Source of the DNA: a virus
Virus record (IMG/VR): IMGVR_UViG_3300009093_000034
Span: 218,632-282,631 of that record
DNA length: 64,000 nt
Direction: 5' to 3' (one strand)
Each line of letters opens with the position of its first letter. Within the stretch, counting starts at the first letter, position 1. The notes under the pieces were generated by a model. That model did not search any database, had not been told where the DNA came from, and saw nothing but the letters and a program-made list of their open reading frames with translations. The position numbers and the translations under genes are program-made. Positions 31,268 to 39,824 of this stretch are shown here, one piece after another.

Positions 31268-31788
31268 GAAAGACCATTCTTGTTTGGGTGACCAGAGACT
31301 CTTCCTGGAACATGGCCTCAGATCCTGAAAGGATCGAGATCAAGATTGATCAAGACTTGAGCTTCATGCACAAGGGAGATCAGTTTGAACTCTCCTCAGA
31401 ACTTCGAAGTCGTCTGATCTCTGAGAACCCTAAACACGTCAAGTGGATCAAGAGTTCTGAGTTCAAAAATTGGAGTCTTGTGATCCAGGCTCTTTATTAC
31501 ATGGAGAGTGATGTTTGGATCATCGCTCTTGGAGAGGTTCTTCAAGAGACCGGTCCTGTGTACCCTCCTCAGTGCAAGAGAAACAGAACTACGATCGAAG
31601 AAGAGATCGAGAAAATTCAAGATGTTCTTAACTCTTCTGAATACAGTAGATTGATGTCTTGGTACACTTACAAAGATCGTTTCTCTTTCACCATTCGAGA
31701 GTACTGTAAGTTTACCAACTCTGAACCTGATGAAGCCATCTACTTCTTGATGAAGTACTTTCCTGATACCTTCGACAAAAAGATGTGA
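31264..31788 (+). CDS. hypothetical protein
   Basis: 174-residue soluble protein; beta-rich first half starting with a strand-like hydrophobic stretch (TILVWVTRDSSW), helical second half with ETGPVYPPQ linker. AGGTAAGG ribosome site. Unknown. Confidence 0.6.
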   Translation: MRKTILVWVTRDSSWNMASDPERIEIKIDQDLSFMHKGDQFELSSELRSRLISENPKHVKWIKSSEFKNWSLVIQALYYMESDVWIIALGEVLQETGPVYPPQCKRNRTTIEEEIEKIQDVLNSSEYSRLMSWYTYKDRFSFTIREYCKFTNSEPDEAIYFLMKYFPDTFDKKM

Positions 31789-31795
31789 GGACTCT

Positions 31796-32110
31796 ATGAA
31801 CAATACCGTTTTTGGAAAAAAGATCGATTTCAAAGAAGCTCTCAAAAAAATGGAAATGTCTGAGCTTCAGCCTGAACCTGAGATCAAAGATCATCCGATG
31901 GAAGTTACTGCTACAATCGAATATGATCCATCTTGGACATGTTTGGTCTATTCAGGTGATGATGAAATCGAAAAAGAACTAACAAAATTAGGATTTGTTC
32001 CTGGAAGTCTGACCAACATCGAAGATCTTCAGATCCTTTTAGATAAAGGTTACGATATAGGTCTTCTTCCAGAAGATAAAAATGGTCACATGATGTTCAT
32101 GGTGACTTGA
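31796..32110 (+). CDS. hypothetical protein, tandem paralog A
   Basis: 104-residue protein. Its C-terminal half (ELTKLGFVPGSL, LLDKGYDIGLLP, then MVT at the end) matches the next gene product, showing tandem duplication. The N-terminal third differs and is acidic. Unknown function. Confidence 0.6.
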   Translation: MNNTVFGKKIDFKEALKKMEMSELQPEPEIKDHPMEVTATIEYDPSWTCLVYSGDDEIEKELTKLGFVPGSLTNIEDLQILLDKGYDIGLLPEDKNGHMMFMVT

Positions 32111-32117
32111 GGTAATC

Positions 32118-32441
32118 ATGAAAAAGATCCAACTTGAAGGTTTCAAAATCACACCTGAAGAGATCATCAAAAGCTTTCCTTCTTTAGAGAAAAAAGAGGA
32201 AAGAGTACTTTTAGTGAACGCTCCTAGGACTAGTCTTTTCATGAAGGGTGTTATCCATGAGTATCATGGAGGGATCACCAAAGAACTGACAGCACTGGGG
32301 TTTGCTCCTGGTTCTATCGTAGATCTTCGTGAACTTCCACGTCTGCTTCAGAGTGGATATCGGGTGGCTCTTTTTCCTGACCCTGAAAAAGACCTTGTTT
32401 ACATTGGGGTCACTCAGCACACTTCTTTTGGTGCAAGGTAA
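32118..32441 (+). CDS. hypothetical protein, tandem paralog B
   Basis: 107-residue paralog of the preceding gene (ELTALGFAPGSI, LLQSGYRVALFP, IGVT). GAGGT ribosome site. Last gene before a strong terminator. Confidence 0.6.
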   Translation: MKKIQLEGFKITPEEIIKSFPSLEKKEERVLLVNAPRTSLFMKGVIHEYHGGITKELTALGFAPGSIVDLRELPRLLQSGYRVALFPDPEKDLVYIGVTQHTSFGAR

Positions 32442-32450
32442 CTTACATTG

Positions 32451-32484
32451 AAAAGCTCCGATCTTCGGAGCTTTTTTCTTTTTA
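32451..32484 (+). terminator. intrinsic terminator
   Basis: AAAAGCTCCGA (32451-32461), loop TCT, TCGGAGCTTTT (32465-32475), then TTCTTTTT. 11-bp stem with U-tract; a promoter motif follows 3 bases later. Confidence 0.9.
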
Positions 32485-32486
32485 TA

Positions 32487-32498
32487 TGAGATATTGTA
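32487..32498 (+). promoter_or_regulatory. TGAGATATTGTA promoter motif
   Basis: An exact 12-mer directly after the terminator, followed by CAAGGAGG and ATG 32521; the terminator-promoter junction separates two transcription units. Confidence 0.75.
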
Positions 32499-32520
32499 AA
32501 AGACCCAAGGAGGCCTTTGA

Positions 32521-32844
32521 ATGAACAAGATCGAGTTTGATGCCTGGACCAGAGAAACCAAGTTTTCCGAGAATGCTTGGGTTTTGGATACCATTCGGTA
32601 CGCAAACACCGGAGATCTTCTGTTCTACAAGGGTGGTACCGACGGCGTCTACGTTTGGATTCAGATCGACGGTGTGGTTTCTGTAGGAACCTACGCTTAC
32701 GCTATCCCCCATATCGGAGAGGCTTTGTTCATTCCGAAACATACTAATCAGGTAGCGAACACCCAAGAGGAAGCGTTCATCAAGATCGCTGAACGTCTTG
32801 GAGTTCAGATGCTGATTGACTTGGCTTCTTCTCGTGCTCTTTAG
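32521..32844 (+). CDS. hypothetical protein
   Basis: 107-residue alpha/beta protein with a Trp/Tyr-rich beta centre (GGTDGVYVWIQIDG) and C-terminal helix. Own promoter motif and strong AAGGAGG site suggest high expression. Unknown. Confidence 0.65.
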   Translation: MNKIEFDAWTRETKFSENAWVLDTIRYANTGDLLFYKGGTDGVYVWIQIDGVVSVGTYAYAIPHIGEALFIPKHTNQVANTQEEAFIKIAERLGVQMLIDLASSRAL

Positions 32845-32852
32845 GAGTTAAT

Positions 32853-33248
32853 ATGAAACTTGATGTCTGGGCTTCTTTGGGAGCTCTCAGTCTTCTCATC
32901 ATCGGAGCCATCGGTGGTCTAACCATTCTTGGTGCTGGTTCTGTCACTACTTACTACCAACTCCAGTTTACTTTCTGGGGATGCGTGTTGGGAACTCTCC
33001 CTGCTCTGGTGTACTTCATCATTTATCAGTGGAAACTTAGGGATAGAGACATCATTGAAGGTGCTTGTCACCTTCTTTCTCTCATGCTCTATTCTCCTCT
33101 TCTGGTTGTATTTGGGATTTTGATCTATCAGATTCCTAAGATGTGGGAAGGTCACCTCAATCTTTGGGTTCTGCCTTTGGCTGTAGGAATCGGGAACATC
33201 GCTTTCTGGTTCTCTAGCATGAGAAAGAAGGCTATCCACCGTGCTTAA
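32853..33248 (+). CDS. four-helix membrane protein
   Basis: 131 residues with four hydrophobic segments (about 8-28, 36-55, 66-90, 100-120) and a basic tail (RKKAIHRA). TAGGAG ribosome site. Inner-membrane protein of unknown role; could affect exclusion or ion flow. Confidence 0.65.
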   Translation: MKLDVWASLGALSLLIIGAIGGLTILGAGSVTTYYQLQFTFWGCVLGTLPALVYFIIYQWKLRDRDIIEGACHLLSLMLYSPLLVVFGILIYQIPKMWEGHLNLWVLPLAVGIGNIAFWFSSMRKKAIHRA

Positions 33249-33957
33249 CTACAAGATCAACGGAAAAGACATCTACGACTTCGACAACAAGAAGATCTAT
33301 CTCTTGAAGTCTGAACCTTCCGACGAAGACCAGCAGATCGAAGACTTGATTAAACTGGCGGAAACCGACGAGACCAGGAACATGCCTGAAAACATCTTCC
33401 TTCTCAAAGACAACAACCAGTATTGGACCTCGCTGAAGGTTCAAAACGAGATCAACAAGAAAGTCAAAGTTCTTGAGGATCTTGTCAGGAAAGAGTGGAA
33501 GAAGCAAGAAAAGATCCTCAAGAAGATCGACGAGACTCGAGTCAAGGATTGCGAGTACTGGATCGAATACAACCCTCAGCATGACTACAAGGTCATGTGT
33601 GACTTCTTCAGGGAGAGATGCTTTGATGCTGGTTCGTTCTATCCTAACACCATGCAAAGAGCTCTTCGATTCTCGAAGTACTACTACAAGAAAGAGAGCT
33701 TCATTTCAGGATTGACTGAACTTCTTCCTTTCATCAGGCCCATTCAGGGTTACAAGCAGTTCCAGTGCAAGTCCGATGAGTACCAAGGGATCTATCACTT
33801 TGGTACCAACGACGAAGGAAAGACCTGGAAGATTCTCAGACAAAGGTACCATCGAGATTGGGTAGAAGAGAAATCTTACACTCTTGACGAGATGATTCAG
33901 TGGCTAGAAGACCACGAAGTTAAGGGTCGAACCTACTACGACGAGAACGAGGACTAA
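33241..33957 (+). CDS. hypothetical protein with central coiled coil
   Basis: 238 residues from GTG 33241, overlapping the membrane-protein stop by 8 bases. Acidic N-terminal part, a Lys/Glu helix at about 68-100 (coiled-coil type), then an aromatic-rich C-terminal domain. Unknown. Confidence 0.6.
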   Translation: MLNYKINGKDIYDFDNKKIYLLKSEPSDEDQQIEDLIKLAETDETRNMPENIFLLKDNNQYWTSLKVQNEINKKVKVLEDLVRKEWKKQEKILKKIDETRVKDCEYWIEYNPQHDYKVMCDFFRERCFDAGSFYPNTMQRALRFSKYYYKKESFISGLTELLPFIRPIQGYKQFQCKSDEYQGIYHFGTNDEGKTWKILRQRYHRDWVEEKSYTLDEMIQWLEDHEVKGRTYYDENED

Positions 33958-33958
33958 C

Positions 33959-34297
33959 ATGGACAAGAAAGAAATTTTCAAGAACGAGATCAAACTCGGT
34001 CTTAAAATGTTGGCTGAACCTCTAAGTGCTGATGGTATCAATTACCTGGCTGAAAGGTTGTCCAAAGTTGACACTGAAGTCAACGAGGCCAACAATCCTG
34101 CTGCTCAGAGTTTGATCAATCTCCTTGAAGGAGTTGACCACTCGGTTAACGTTCTGGAGATCGTAGCCAATTGGATGATCAATACTCCTGAAGCTACCGT
34201 TTACCAAGTAAACGAGATGGGAAAAAAGATTGGCCAAACTATCGACATCATGAAAGATTGGCGTCGAATCATCGAGATGACTAAGAGGTTGATGTGA
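33959..34297 (+). CDS. hypothetical helical protein
   Basis: 112-residue, all-helical protein with GAGGA ribosome site; overlaps the next GTG start by 4 bases. Unknown. Confidence 0.6.
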   Translation: MDKKEIFKNEIKLGLKMLAEPLSADGINYLAERLSKVDTEVNEANNPAAQSLINLLEGVDHSVNVLEIVANWMINTPEATVYQVNEMGKKIGQTIDIMKDWRRIIEMTKRLM

Positions 34298-34758
34298 ACG
34301 AAGAACGAAAACTTCTCAGTGATCTTCTGTTGGCCCTCAACTCGGCTTTTCACTCTCAAGGTTGGGATCCTCAGGATCTTATTGAGGTCCGAAAAGCCCA
34401 AGAGTTCTTGTGGCCTCCTAAGAAGCCTGAACTTAAGATCGAAGATCCTAAGAACTTTGGCTTCTTCTACAGCTCAACCTACCCTTACCTCTTCATGGCT
34501 GAAATCATAGAAGAGAAAGAATTGGTCGACATGGCTGGAACTGAGGTGGTCCTGGAGAGTGGTGAACATCGACACTCCAGTAGGGTTGCTTTCAGAACCA
34601 CCGCTAAAGCAGCCGAGGTGATCCTCAAAGATCTTCTTGATCTCAAGTTCAAGAAGGAAAGCAAGATGGCCGATGTGAGCTACGAGATGGACAAGAAGTT
34701 GACTGAGATTCTCAACGACTATCGAATCAACTTGACTGCTGAGGACTTGAAGAAATGA
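34294..34758 (+). CDS. hypothetical protein
   Basis: 154 residues from GTG 34294. Helical ends with a central beta part (GFFYSSTYPYLFMAEI and a Glu/His-rich stretch). Overlaps both neighbours by 4 bases. Unknown. Confidence 0.6.
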   Translation: MNEERKLLSDLLLALNSAFHSQGWDPQDLIEVRKAQEFLWPPKKPELKIEDPKNFGFFYSSTYPYLFMAEIIEEKELVDMAGTEVVLESGEHRHSSRVAFRTTAKAAEVILKDLLDLKFKKESKMADVSYEMDKKLTEILNDYRINLTAEDLKK

Positions 34759-35102
34759 AAGTCTGGCAACTCAATCAGATGGTTGACCTTGGCTACAAGA
34801 CTCTCTTCGTCTGCCTTTCTCAAGAAAAGGCTTACAAGGTCATGGAAGACCATAATAAAGAAGTCGACCGTCTCAGTGCTCTTGTAGATCCCTGGAATGA
34901 AGAGCTTCAACGACTCAATCCTTGGGCCGATCCAGTTCTCAGTGAGAAGATGAAGCTTCTCACCGAAGAAGAACTTTCTACTCCTGAGTACGATGAGATC
35001 TTCAAACCCTACGACGAAAAATGGGCTCTCTACAAGGAGCTCTTCAAGACTTACGTCCTCGGACCTATCAACATGGTAGCAGAGGTAGAGGTGATCGAAT
35101 GA
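34755..35102 (+). CDS. hypothetical protein
   Basis: 115-residue protein with KVWQLNQMVDLGYKTLFVCLSQEKAYKVMEDH-like start (strand-helix), then a helical part with a Leu/Asn/Trp/Pro segment. Unknown; overlaps next gene by 4 bases. Confidence 0.6.
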   Translation: MKVWQLNQMVDLGYKTLFVCLSQEKAYKVMEDHNKEVDRLSALVDPWNEELQRLNPWADPVLSEKMKLLTEEELSTPEYDEIFKPYDEKWALYKELFKTYVLGPINMVAEVEVIE

Positions 35103-35482
35103 CTGAAAAAATCCTTATGCTTCCTTTGGGAGCTGAAGTCGTTGTTACTGACGACGGCATTCGATCTCGAGGTCGTGTCTGTATTCTTGGAGACGACGGA
35201 GAGATGGATGAGAAAAGCGTTTGGTACTCTCCCTCTGGCTTTAACAATGTTGAAGTCATCAACGGGACGGCTACAACTTCTCACAAACCCATTCCTGAAG
35301 TTTCAGGTACTAGAACGATTCAACAGATCGTTACTGATATCGAGGCTGCTAAGGTTCACCTGGCAGAAGATCGAGACAAGCTCCGAGATCTTCTCTATGA
35401 GATCGAGGACTTGATGGCAGACAAAGACGAAGACATCGCCAAGCTGGATGAAGTAGTCGACTCTCTTTCGAGGTACGTATAA
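35099..35482 (+). CDS. hypothetical protein
   Basis: Start at ATG 35099 (ATGA overlap). 127 residues: beta-rich N-terminal domain of about 70 residues (GAEVVVTDDGIRSRGRVCILGDDGEMD, SH3-like) and a C-terminal coiled coil (85-125). Unknown. Confidence 0.6.
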   Translation: MTEKILMLPLGAEVVVTDDGIRSRGRVCILGDDGEMDEKSVWYSPSGFNNVEVINGTATTSHKPIPEVSGTRTIQQIVTDIEAAKVHLAEDRDKLRDLLYEIEDLMADKDEDIAKLDEVVDSLSRYV

Positions 35483-35667
35483 TGTCTCAAGGAATAGAGA
35501 CCAGGGAAACAAGAGCTCAAAATGTATTGACTCGAACTGTGGATATCTTAGAAAGCTCTGGTTTTAGCAATGATTCAAAAAGAGACGCTCTAGAATATCT
35601 TCGAGATTGCTTGAACACTCCGGTAATTCTTAACGATGTTCTAGACTCTTTTCTAAAGGAGAAGTGA
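35482..35667 (+). CDS. small hypothetical protein
   Basis: 61-residue helical protein, TAATG junction with previous gene, GAGGT upstream. Unknown. Confidence 0.55.
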   Translation: MSQGIETRETRAQNVLTRTVDILESSGFSNDSKRDALEYLRDCLNTPVILNDVLDSFLKEK

Positions 35668-35668
35668 T

Positions 35669-35893
35669 ATGACCATTGGACAATTTAGACTTCTTACCAA
35701 AGACGCCGATGACGATACTCCTCTTTTGATCCCAGGTAGCGATCATAGCTACCGAGATGCAGAAGCTACTAAAACCACAGCTCTTCGTGAAAAGTACGGT
35801 TACAACAGCTATGGTTGGACTGAAGACTACGGCGAAGACATGACTCCTGAAGCTGAGTACGGAAAACGAACAGACGTTATCGTTTTAACCTAA
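35669..35893 (+). CDS. small hypothetical protein
   Basis: 74-residue acidic protein with AAAGGAG ribosome site; starts IGQFRLLTKDADDDTPLLIPG, a common pattern in small phage beta proteins, and ends in a beta strand (TDVIVLT). Unknown. Confidence 0.55.
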   Translation: MTIGQFRLLTKDADDDTPLLIPGSDHSYRDAEATKTTALREKYGYNSYGWTEDYGEDMTPEAEYGKRTDVIVLT

Positions 35894-35899
35894 AACACC

Positions 35900-36076
35900 A
35901 TGAAAGAAAACAAGAAAGCTCACCACTGTGAGTACTGCAATCACTATGCTACTCAACAAGATCCTAACAATCCGGTTACTTATGGAGAAGATCCTTTTAA
36001 CTCTGAGATCCATGATGATCACACTAAGTATTGGCTCTGCTCCGTGTGTATTGGTAACCGAAGAGAGGAAGTATGA
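35900..36076 (+). CDS. small zinc-finger-like protein
   Basis: 58-residue ORF with CEYC at residues 10-13 and CSVC at 47-50, a likely four-Cys zinc site. Overlaps the next gene by 4 bases. Unknown. Confidence 0.6.
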   Translation: MKENKKAHHCEYCNHYATQQDPNNPVTYGEDPFNSEIHDDHTKYWLCSVCIGNRREEV

Positions 36077-36396
36077 AAAAACTTTTTATCGTAGGTTTGA
36101 TCCTACTATCATCTCATCTTTTCGCTGGTCCTAGTTTCACTGCTTCCAGTGATGGATTCGTTGTGGTCCAAGAAAAGATTCTTCAGATCAACTACAACAA
36201 CTCAGGTCTCATGATCTATGAGAATGTTTTGGCCTTGGTTCGATTCAAGGAAAAGATCAAGGAACTTGAAAGTCAAGGTCTTGTCAAGTACGGTCCTGAG
36301 ATCACCCCGGAGTTGGGACATCCCTTCTTTGAACAGGTGATGATTCAGCCGAAATATTTCCATCCTGAAGATCTGAAAAGAGTGATACCCAATTGA
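36073..36396 (+). CDS. exported small protein, tandem paralog A
   Basis: 107 residues with an N-terminal signal peptide (MKKLFIV..., cleavage after HLFA). The C-terminal region KYGPEITP...EQVMIQPK matches the next gene product. Periplasmic; function unknown. GAGAGGAAG ribosome site. Confidence 0.65.
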   Translation: MKKLFIVGLILLSSHLFAGPSFTASSDGFVVVQEKILQINYNNSGLMIYENVLALVRFKEKIKELESQGLVKYGPEITPELGHPFFEQVMIQPKYFHPEDLKRVIPN

Positions 36397-36716
36397 AGAA
36401 ACTATTGATCATCCTTGGCTTTCTTGTTGTAACGTCAACCTTGTGGGCCAAAAGTACTAACGACGATGACTCCAACACCCCATCTGGAGGATTGACCCTT
36501 AAGATGGATGGCATTGAGGACTATGTGATCCTGATTGCTTTGGTGAGTCCATCTTATGATGCTACGGCTCAACGGGAAGCTGTGATCAATCTCGAAGGAC
36601 AAGTTAGGTCTCGTCTTAAGCTTGGATGGTTACCTTATGGACCATTGGTAATCCCAAGCTACTATCACAACTACTACGAACAAGTCATGATCAAACCAAA
36701 GACCAAGGGAAAGTAA
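36393..36716 (+). CDS. exported small protein, tandem paralog B
   Basis: 107 residues from a TTG start (TTGA overlap). Signal peptide MKKLLIIL... (cleavage after TLWA). Ends with PYGPLVIP...EQVMIKPK, shared with the upstream paralog. Periplasmic; unknown function. Confidence 0.65.
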   Translation: MKKLLIILGFLVVTSTLWAKSTNDDDSNTPSGGLTLKMDGIEDYVILIALVSPSYDATAQREAVINLEGQVRSRLKLGWLPYGPLVIPSYYHNYYEQVMIKPKTKGK

Positions 36717-36718
36717 CC

Positions 36719-36874
36719 GTGGAAACTTTTGTTTGTCCTACTTGTCAACAAACTCTTGGTTGGGTCCTTGAGGCCACAATTGCTGAAGAAGGAAAGGAAC
36801 ACAAACCTGAGTGCGTTTACTGTGCTGGTAAGTATCCTGATGGAACCGCTGTCACCGGAGGAAAGAAAAAATGA
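36719..36874 (+). CDS. small zinc-finger-like protein
   Basis: 51 residues from GTG 36719, with AAGGGA upstream. CPTC at 6-9 and CVYC at 32-35 form a probable zinc site; basic tail. Overlaps next gene by 4 bases. Confidence 0.6.
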   Translation: METFVCPTCQQTLGWVLEATIAEEGKEHKPECVYCAGKYPDGTAVTGGKKK

Positions 36875-37080
36875 GTCCTGTTGAACTCTGCAAACACATG
36901 ATAGTTTACTCTGCTCTTTCCTCACCCAAAACTAAATCTATGTTTTGGCACGATGTTCGTAAGAACCTTCTTCTCTTCTTCTCTGAAGAGACCATAGTTG
37001 AAGCTGAAAAACAAATGGGAGTCTCAGATTACACCAAAGTCAACTTTCCCATGAGAATGGAATCATCGGAGACTACATGA
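36871..37080 (+). CDS. small hypothetical protein
   Basis: 69-residue helical protein with GGAGG ribosome site; 4-base overlaps on both sides. Unknown. Confidence 0.55.
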   Translation: MSPVELCKHMIVYSALSSPKTKSMFWHDVRKNLLLFFSEETIVEAEKQMGVSDYTKVNFPMRMESSETT

Positions 37081-37910
37081 AGTTCTTTCTTTTCCTGTTC
37101 ATCACAACCTTTTCTTGGTCACAAGAGTTCGTGATCAAGAATGAGCCTCTTCCTGAGAACACGATCTATCTGACCTTCGACGATGGTCCAGGTCCGATGA
37201 CTGAACATCTGGTCTCTATCTTAGAGTCTAGAGGAGTTCGAGCGACCTTCTTCATTAACTCCTACGACACCAAAGCAACCAAAGAGACGATCGCTACATC
37301 TAACCGTCTTCTTCAGTACAAAGATCTTCTTCTTAAGGAGATCGCCGATGGAGACGTTCTAGGTAACCACACCTTCTCCCATAGAGACCTTGCGTGGTTA
37401 AGTCCTGAACAGATCAAGTGGCAACTTGAGAAGAACCAACAGAATCTCAACGAAGCTATCGGACCTTACACCTTCACCTTGATGAGACCTCCTTTTGGTT
37501 CTCCTTGGGAAGGTCTTGGAAAAGTGTACACTGAGGAACAAGTTCAAAAAGTTTCTCAGATATTGAAAGATGAGAAGTTGATCCCTATCAACTGGAACGT
37601 GGATAGCTCAGACTCGTCTGACTGGGTGAAAGGAGAAGGAGCTAGAGCTTCAGACCCTAACACAGTGGATTTTGAGTACACCAGAGAATTTCTAAAGAAG
37701 TCCAAACGAGAGATCGAGAGACTTTGGCCTAAGATTCAGAACAAAGAAAGTTTGATCATCCTGTTTCATGATACTCATCCTACTTCGATTGATATCCTTC
37801 CCGGCTTCATCGACTACTGCTTGAGCCTTGGCTACAAGTTTGATACTCTAGACAACTACGTAAAGTGGAGAAACAACCATGAAGATAGCACTCTCACAGC
37901 TCAACGTTAA
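37077..37910 (+). CDS. exported polysaccharide deacetylase (NodB domain)
   Basis: 277 residues. A hydrophobic N-terminus (FFLFLFITTFSWS) acts as signal peptide. NodB motifs: TFDDGP with Asp35/Asp36, GNHTFSH with zinc His98 and His102, RPPFG, an NWNVDSSD strand and LFHD. It would remove acetyl groups from peptidoglycan, capsule or another cell polysaccharide in the periplasm. The last 11 residues overlap the NAD synthetase gene by 32 bases. GGAG ribosome site. Confidence 0.8.
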   Translation: MKFFLFLFITTFSWSQEFVIKNEPLPENTIYLTFDDGPGPMTEHLVSILESRGVRATFFINSYDTKATKETIATSNRLLQYKDLLLKEIADGDVLGNHTFSHRDLAWLSPEQIKWQLEKNQQNLNEAIGPYTFTLMRPPFGSPWEGLGKVYTEEQVQKVSQILKDEKLIPINWNVDSSDSSDWVKGEGARASDPNTVDFEYTREFLKKSKREIERLWPKIQNKESLIILFHDTHPTSIDILPGFIDYCLSLGYKFDTLDNYVKWRNNHEDSTLTAQR

Positions 37911-39762
37911 AGCCGGTCAGGTTGCTACCAATCTGGCCCACATGAAAGCTCAGATCAAGAAGTATGATGAGAAGGATTACGACTTCATCGTCTTCCCTGA
38001 GCTCTGTGTTGGTGGCTACATGGTTGGAGACTTGTTCTTTGATCCTGATTTCATCAACATTCTTGAGGAAGCCAGCATCAATTTGATCACGTTCGTCTCG
38101 GATCTTAGGATCAACGTGATCTTTGGAAACGTCTGTAGGACCGGTTATGGTCTTAGAGGTGAAAAGGACGAGAATGGAAAAGGTGCTCTTATGAACAGCG
38201 CTTTCATCATCTCGCCCTCGAACATCAAGGGAGACCCTGCTTTTGTCGGAATGCAGGGAAAACAACTTCTTCCTAACTATCGTGTCTTTGACGACAAAAG
38301 ATACTTCACCTCGGATGACACATCGACTCCCTTCACCATCGAGACCAGACATGGAGACGCTGTTAAGATTGGTCTTGAGATCTGTGAAGATATGTGGGAT
38401 GACTCGTACAAGAAGAAACCCACCAAGAGTCTGATCGAACAGGGTGCTGAGTTGATCTTCAACATCAGCGCTTCGCCCTTCACCAAAGGAAAGAGTGGAG
38501 CTCGTGATGCTGTGATCATTGGCCATCTTCCTCTTAACTGGGACGGGTTTTTCTTCTACACAAATTGCACTGGTGCCCAGAACAACGGAAAGAACATCGT
38601 TACCTTCGATGGTGACAGTGCTATCTTTAGCAAAGATGGTCGTCTGGACCGTGCTTATCAAGGTCAAGAAGTTCTTGAGTTTGATACTGAAAAGACTAAC
38701 AAGTTCGCAGGTGTTCCTGATGGAATGTTGACTACTTCGAGCAAGTACTTCCATATCTTCCATGCTATCGTTCAAGGTATTCGTCACATGGATGACATCA
38801 TGGGAAATAACAGGTTCCCATACATCGTCGGTGTGAGTGGAGGAATTGATAGTGCTGTAGTTCTTAGTCTTCTTGCTTTGGCTGTTGGCCCTGGAAGAAT
38901 CCTGGCCTACAACCTCCCTACCAAGTACAACAGCAAACAGACCAAGGGCTTCGCTAAGTCTCTGTGCGATCATCTTGGCATCACTCTCAAAACTCTTCCT
39001 ATCGGAGCTCTTGCTGGAGAACAACTCAAGTTCTTCAAGAAACATAAGATCCATCCGAAGCCTCTCAACATTGAGAACATCCAGGCCAAGATCCGAGGGA
39101 CCACTGTCCTTTCGAACATCGCTGGCATCGAAGACGGTGTGATGACCAACAACGGAAACAAGGTCGAGATCGCTCTTGGTTACGCCACTCTTTACGGAGA
39201 CGTTAATGGAAGTATCGCCCCTATCGGAGACTTGACTAAGGTCGAAGTTTGGGGATTAGCCAACTGGCTCAACGATTACTTCGAGAGCAACTGGGACGGA
39301 AATAGACCGATCCCCAAAGAGTTGATCTGGAACCCGGCAGATCCTTTGGATACGGATGTCTTCTTGCCTTCGGCAGAACTCAAAGAGAATCAGAAGGATC
39401 CCATGAAGTGGGGTTATCACGATGCCCTTCTCTCGTACGTGATGAAGTACAACAGAGGTTCGGTCAACGAACTGGCTGATTTGGTCATTTCGGGAAACTT
39501 CATAGAATTTTACGGAAGACTATCGGCTGCTACCGAAGGAGATCTTACTCCTAAGCAGATCGAGATCACTGCTCCTAAGGGAATGCAGAACATCTTGAAT
39601 GATCTTCGTTGGTTCTTCAATCTTTTCTACAGAAGTACCTTCAAGAGGATCCAGTCGCCTCCGATCATCTTGATCAGCAGAACCTCGTTCGGCTTTGACT
39701 ACAGAGAATCTCAGTTGGGAAGACCTGACTACATTCTCCAAAGTGAAAAGTATCTCGGATAA
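37879..39762 (+). CDS. nadE: glutamine-dependent NAD synthetase
   Basis: 627 residues, two domains. N-terminal 270: nitrilase-type glutaminase with FPELCVGGY (catalytic Glu), GKQLLPNYRVFDDKRYF (Lys) and GLEICEDMWDD (Cys). C-terminal: NAD synthase with ATP-binding SGGIDSA near 315-321 and later conserved NGNK and APIGDLTK segments. It amidates nicotinate adenine dinucleotide to NAD+, the last step of the Preiss-Handler route whose other enzymes are also in this window. Length is normal. Last gene before a promoter motif. Confidence 0.9.
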   Translation: MKIALSQLNVKAGQVATNLAHMKAQIKKYDEKDYDFIVFPELCVGGYMVGDLFFDPDFINILEEASINLITFVSDLRINVIFGNVCRTGYGLRGEKDENGKGALMNSAFIISPSNIKGDPAFVGMQGKQLLPNYRVFDDKRYFTSDDTSTPFTIETRHGDAVKIGLEICEDMWDDSYKKKPTKSLIEQGAELIFNISASPFTKGKSGARDAVIIGHLPLNWDGFFFYTNCTGAQNNGKNIVTFDGDSAIFSKDGRLDRAYQGQEVLEFDTEKTNKFAGVPDGMLTTSSKYFHIFHAIVQGIRHMDDIMGNNRFPYIVGVSGGIDSAVVLSLLALAVGPGRILAYNLPTKYNSKQTKGFAKSLCDHLGITLKTLPIGALAGEQLKFFKKHKIHPKPLNIENIQAKIRGTTVLSNIAGIEDGVMTNNGNKVEIALGYATLYGDVNGSIAPIGDLTKVEVWGLANWLNDYFESNWDGNRPIPKELIWNPADPLDTDVFLPSAELKENQKDPMKWGYHDALLSYVMKYNRGSVNELADLVISGNFIEFYGRLSAATEGDLTPKQIEITAPKGMQNILNDLRWFFNLFYRSTFKRIQSPPIILISRTSFGFDYRESQLGRPDYILQSEKYLG

Positions 39763-39785
39763 TTTCTAACTCTTTCCTAAGATCG

Positions 39786-39797
39786 TGAGATATTGTA
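39786..39797 (+). promoter_or_regulatory. TGAGATATTGTA promoter motif
   Basis: An exact 12-mer in the gap after nadE, followed by AAGGAG and ATG 39825. Confidence 0.7.
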
Positions 39798-39824
39798 GTA
39801 GTCTAAAACCAAGGAGTTTAAGAG

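Noticed and set aside
37555-37566. TCAGATATTGAA, partial match to the promoter motif
   Set aside because: Two mismatches, inside the deacetylase gene, no start codon nearby.
37894-39054. 386-residue minus-strand ORF
   Set aside because: It lies fully inside nadE, which has complete motifs on the plus strand; the minus ORF has no ribosome site or recognisable domain, so it is a shadow frame.
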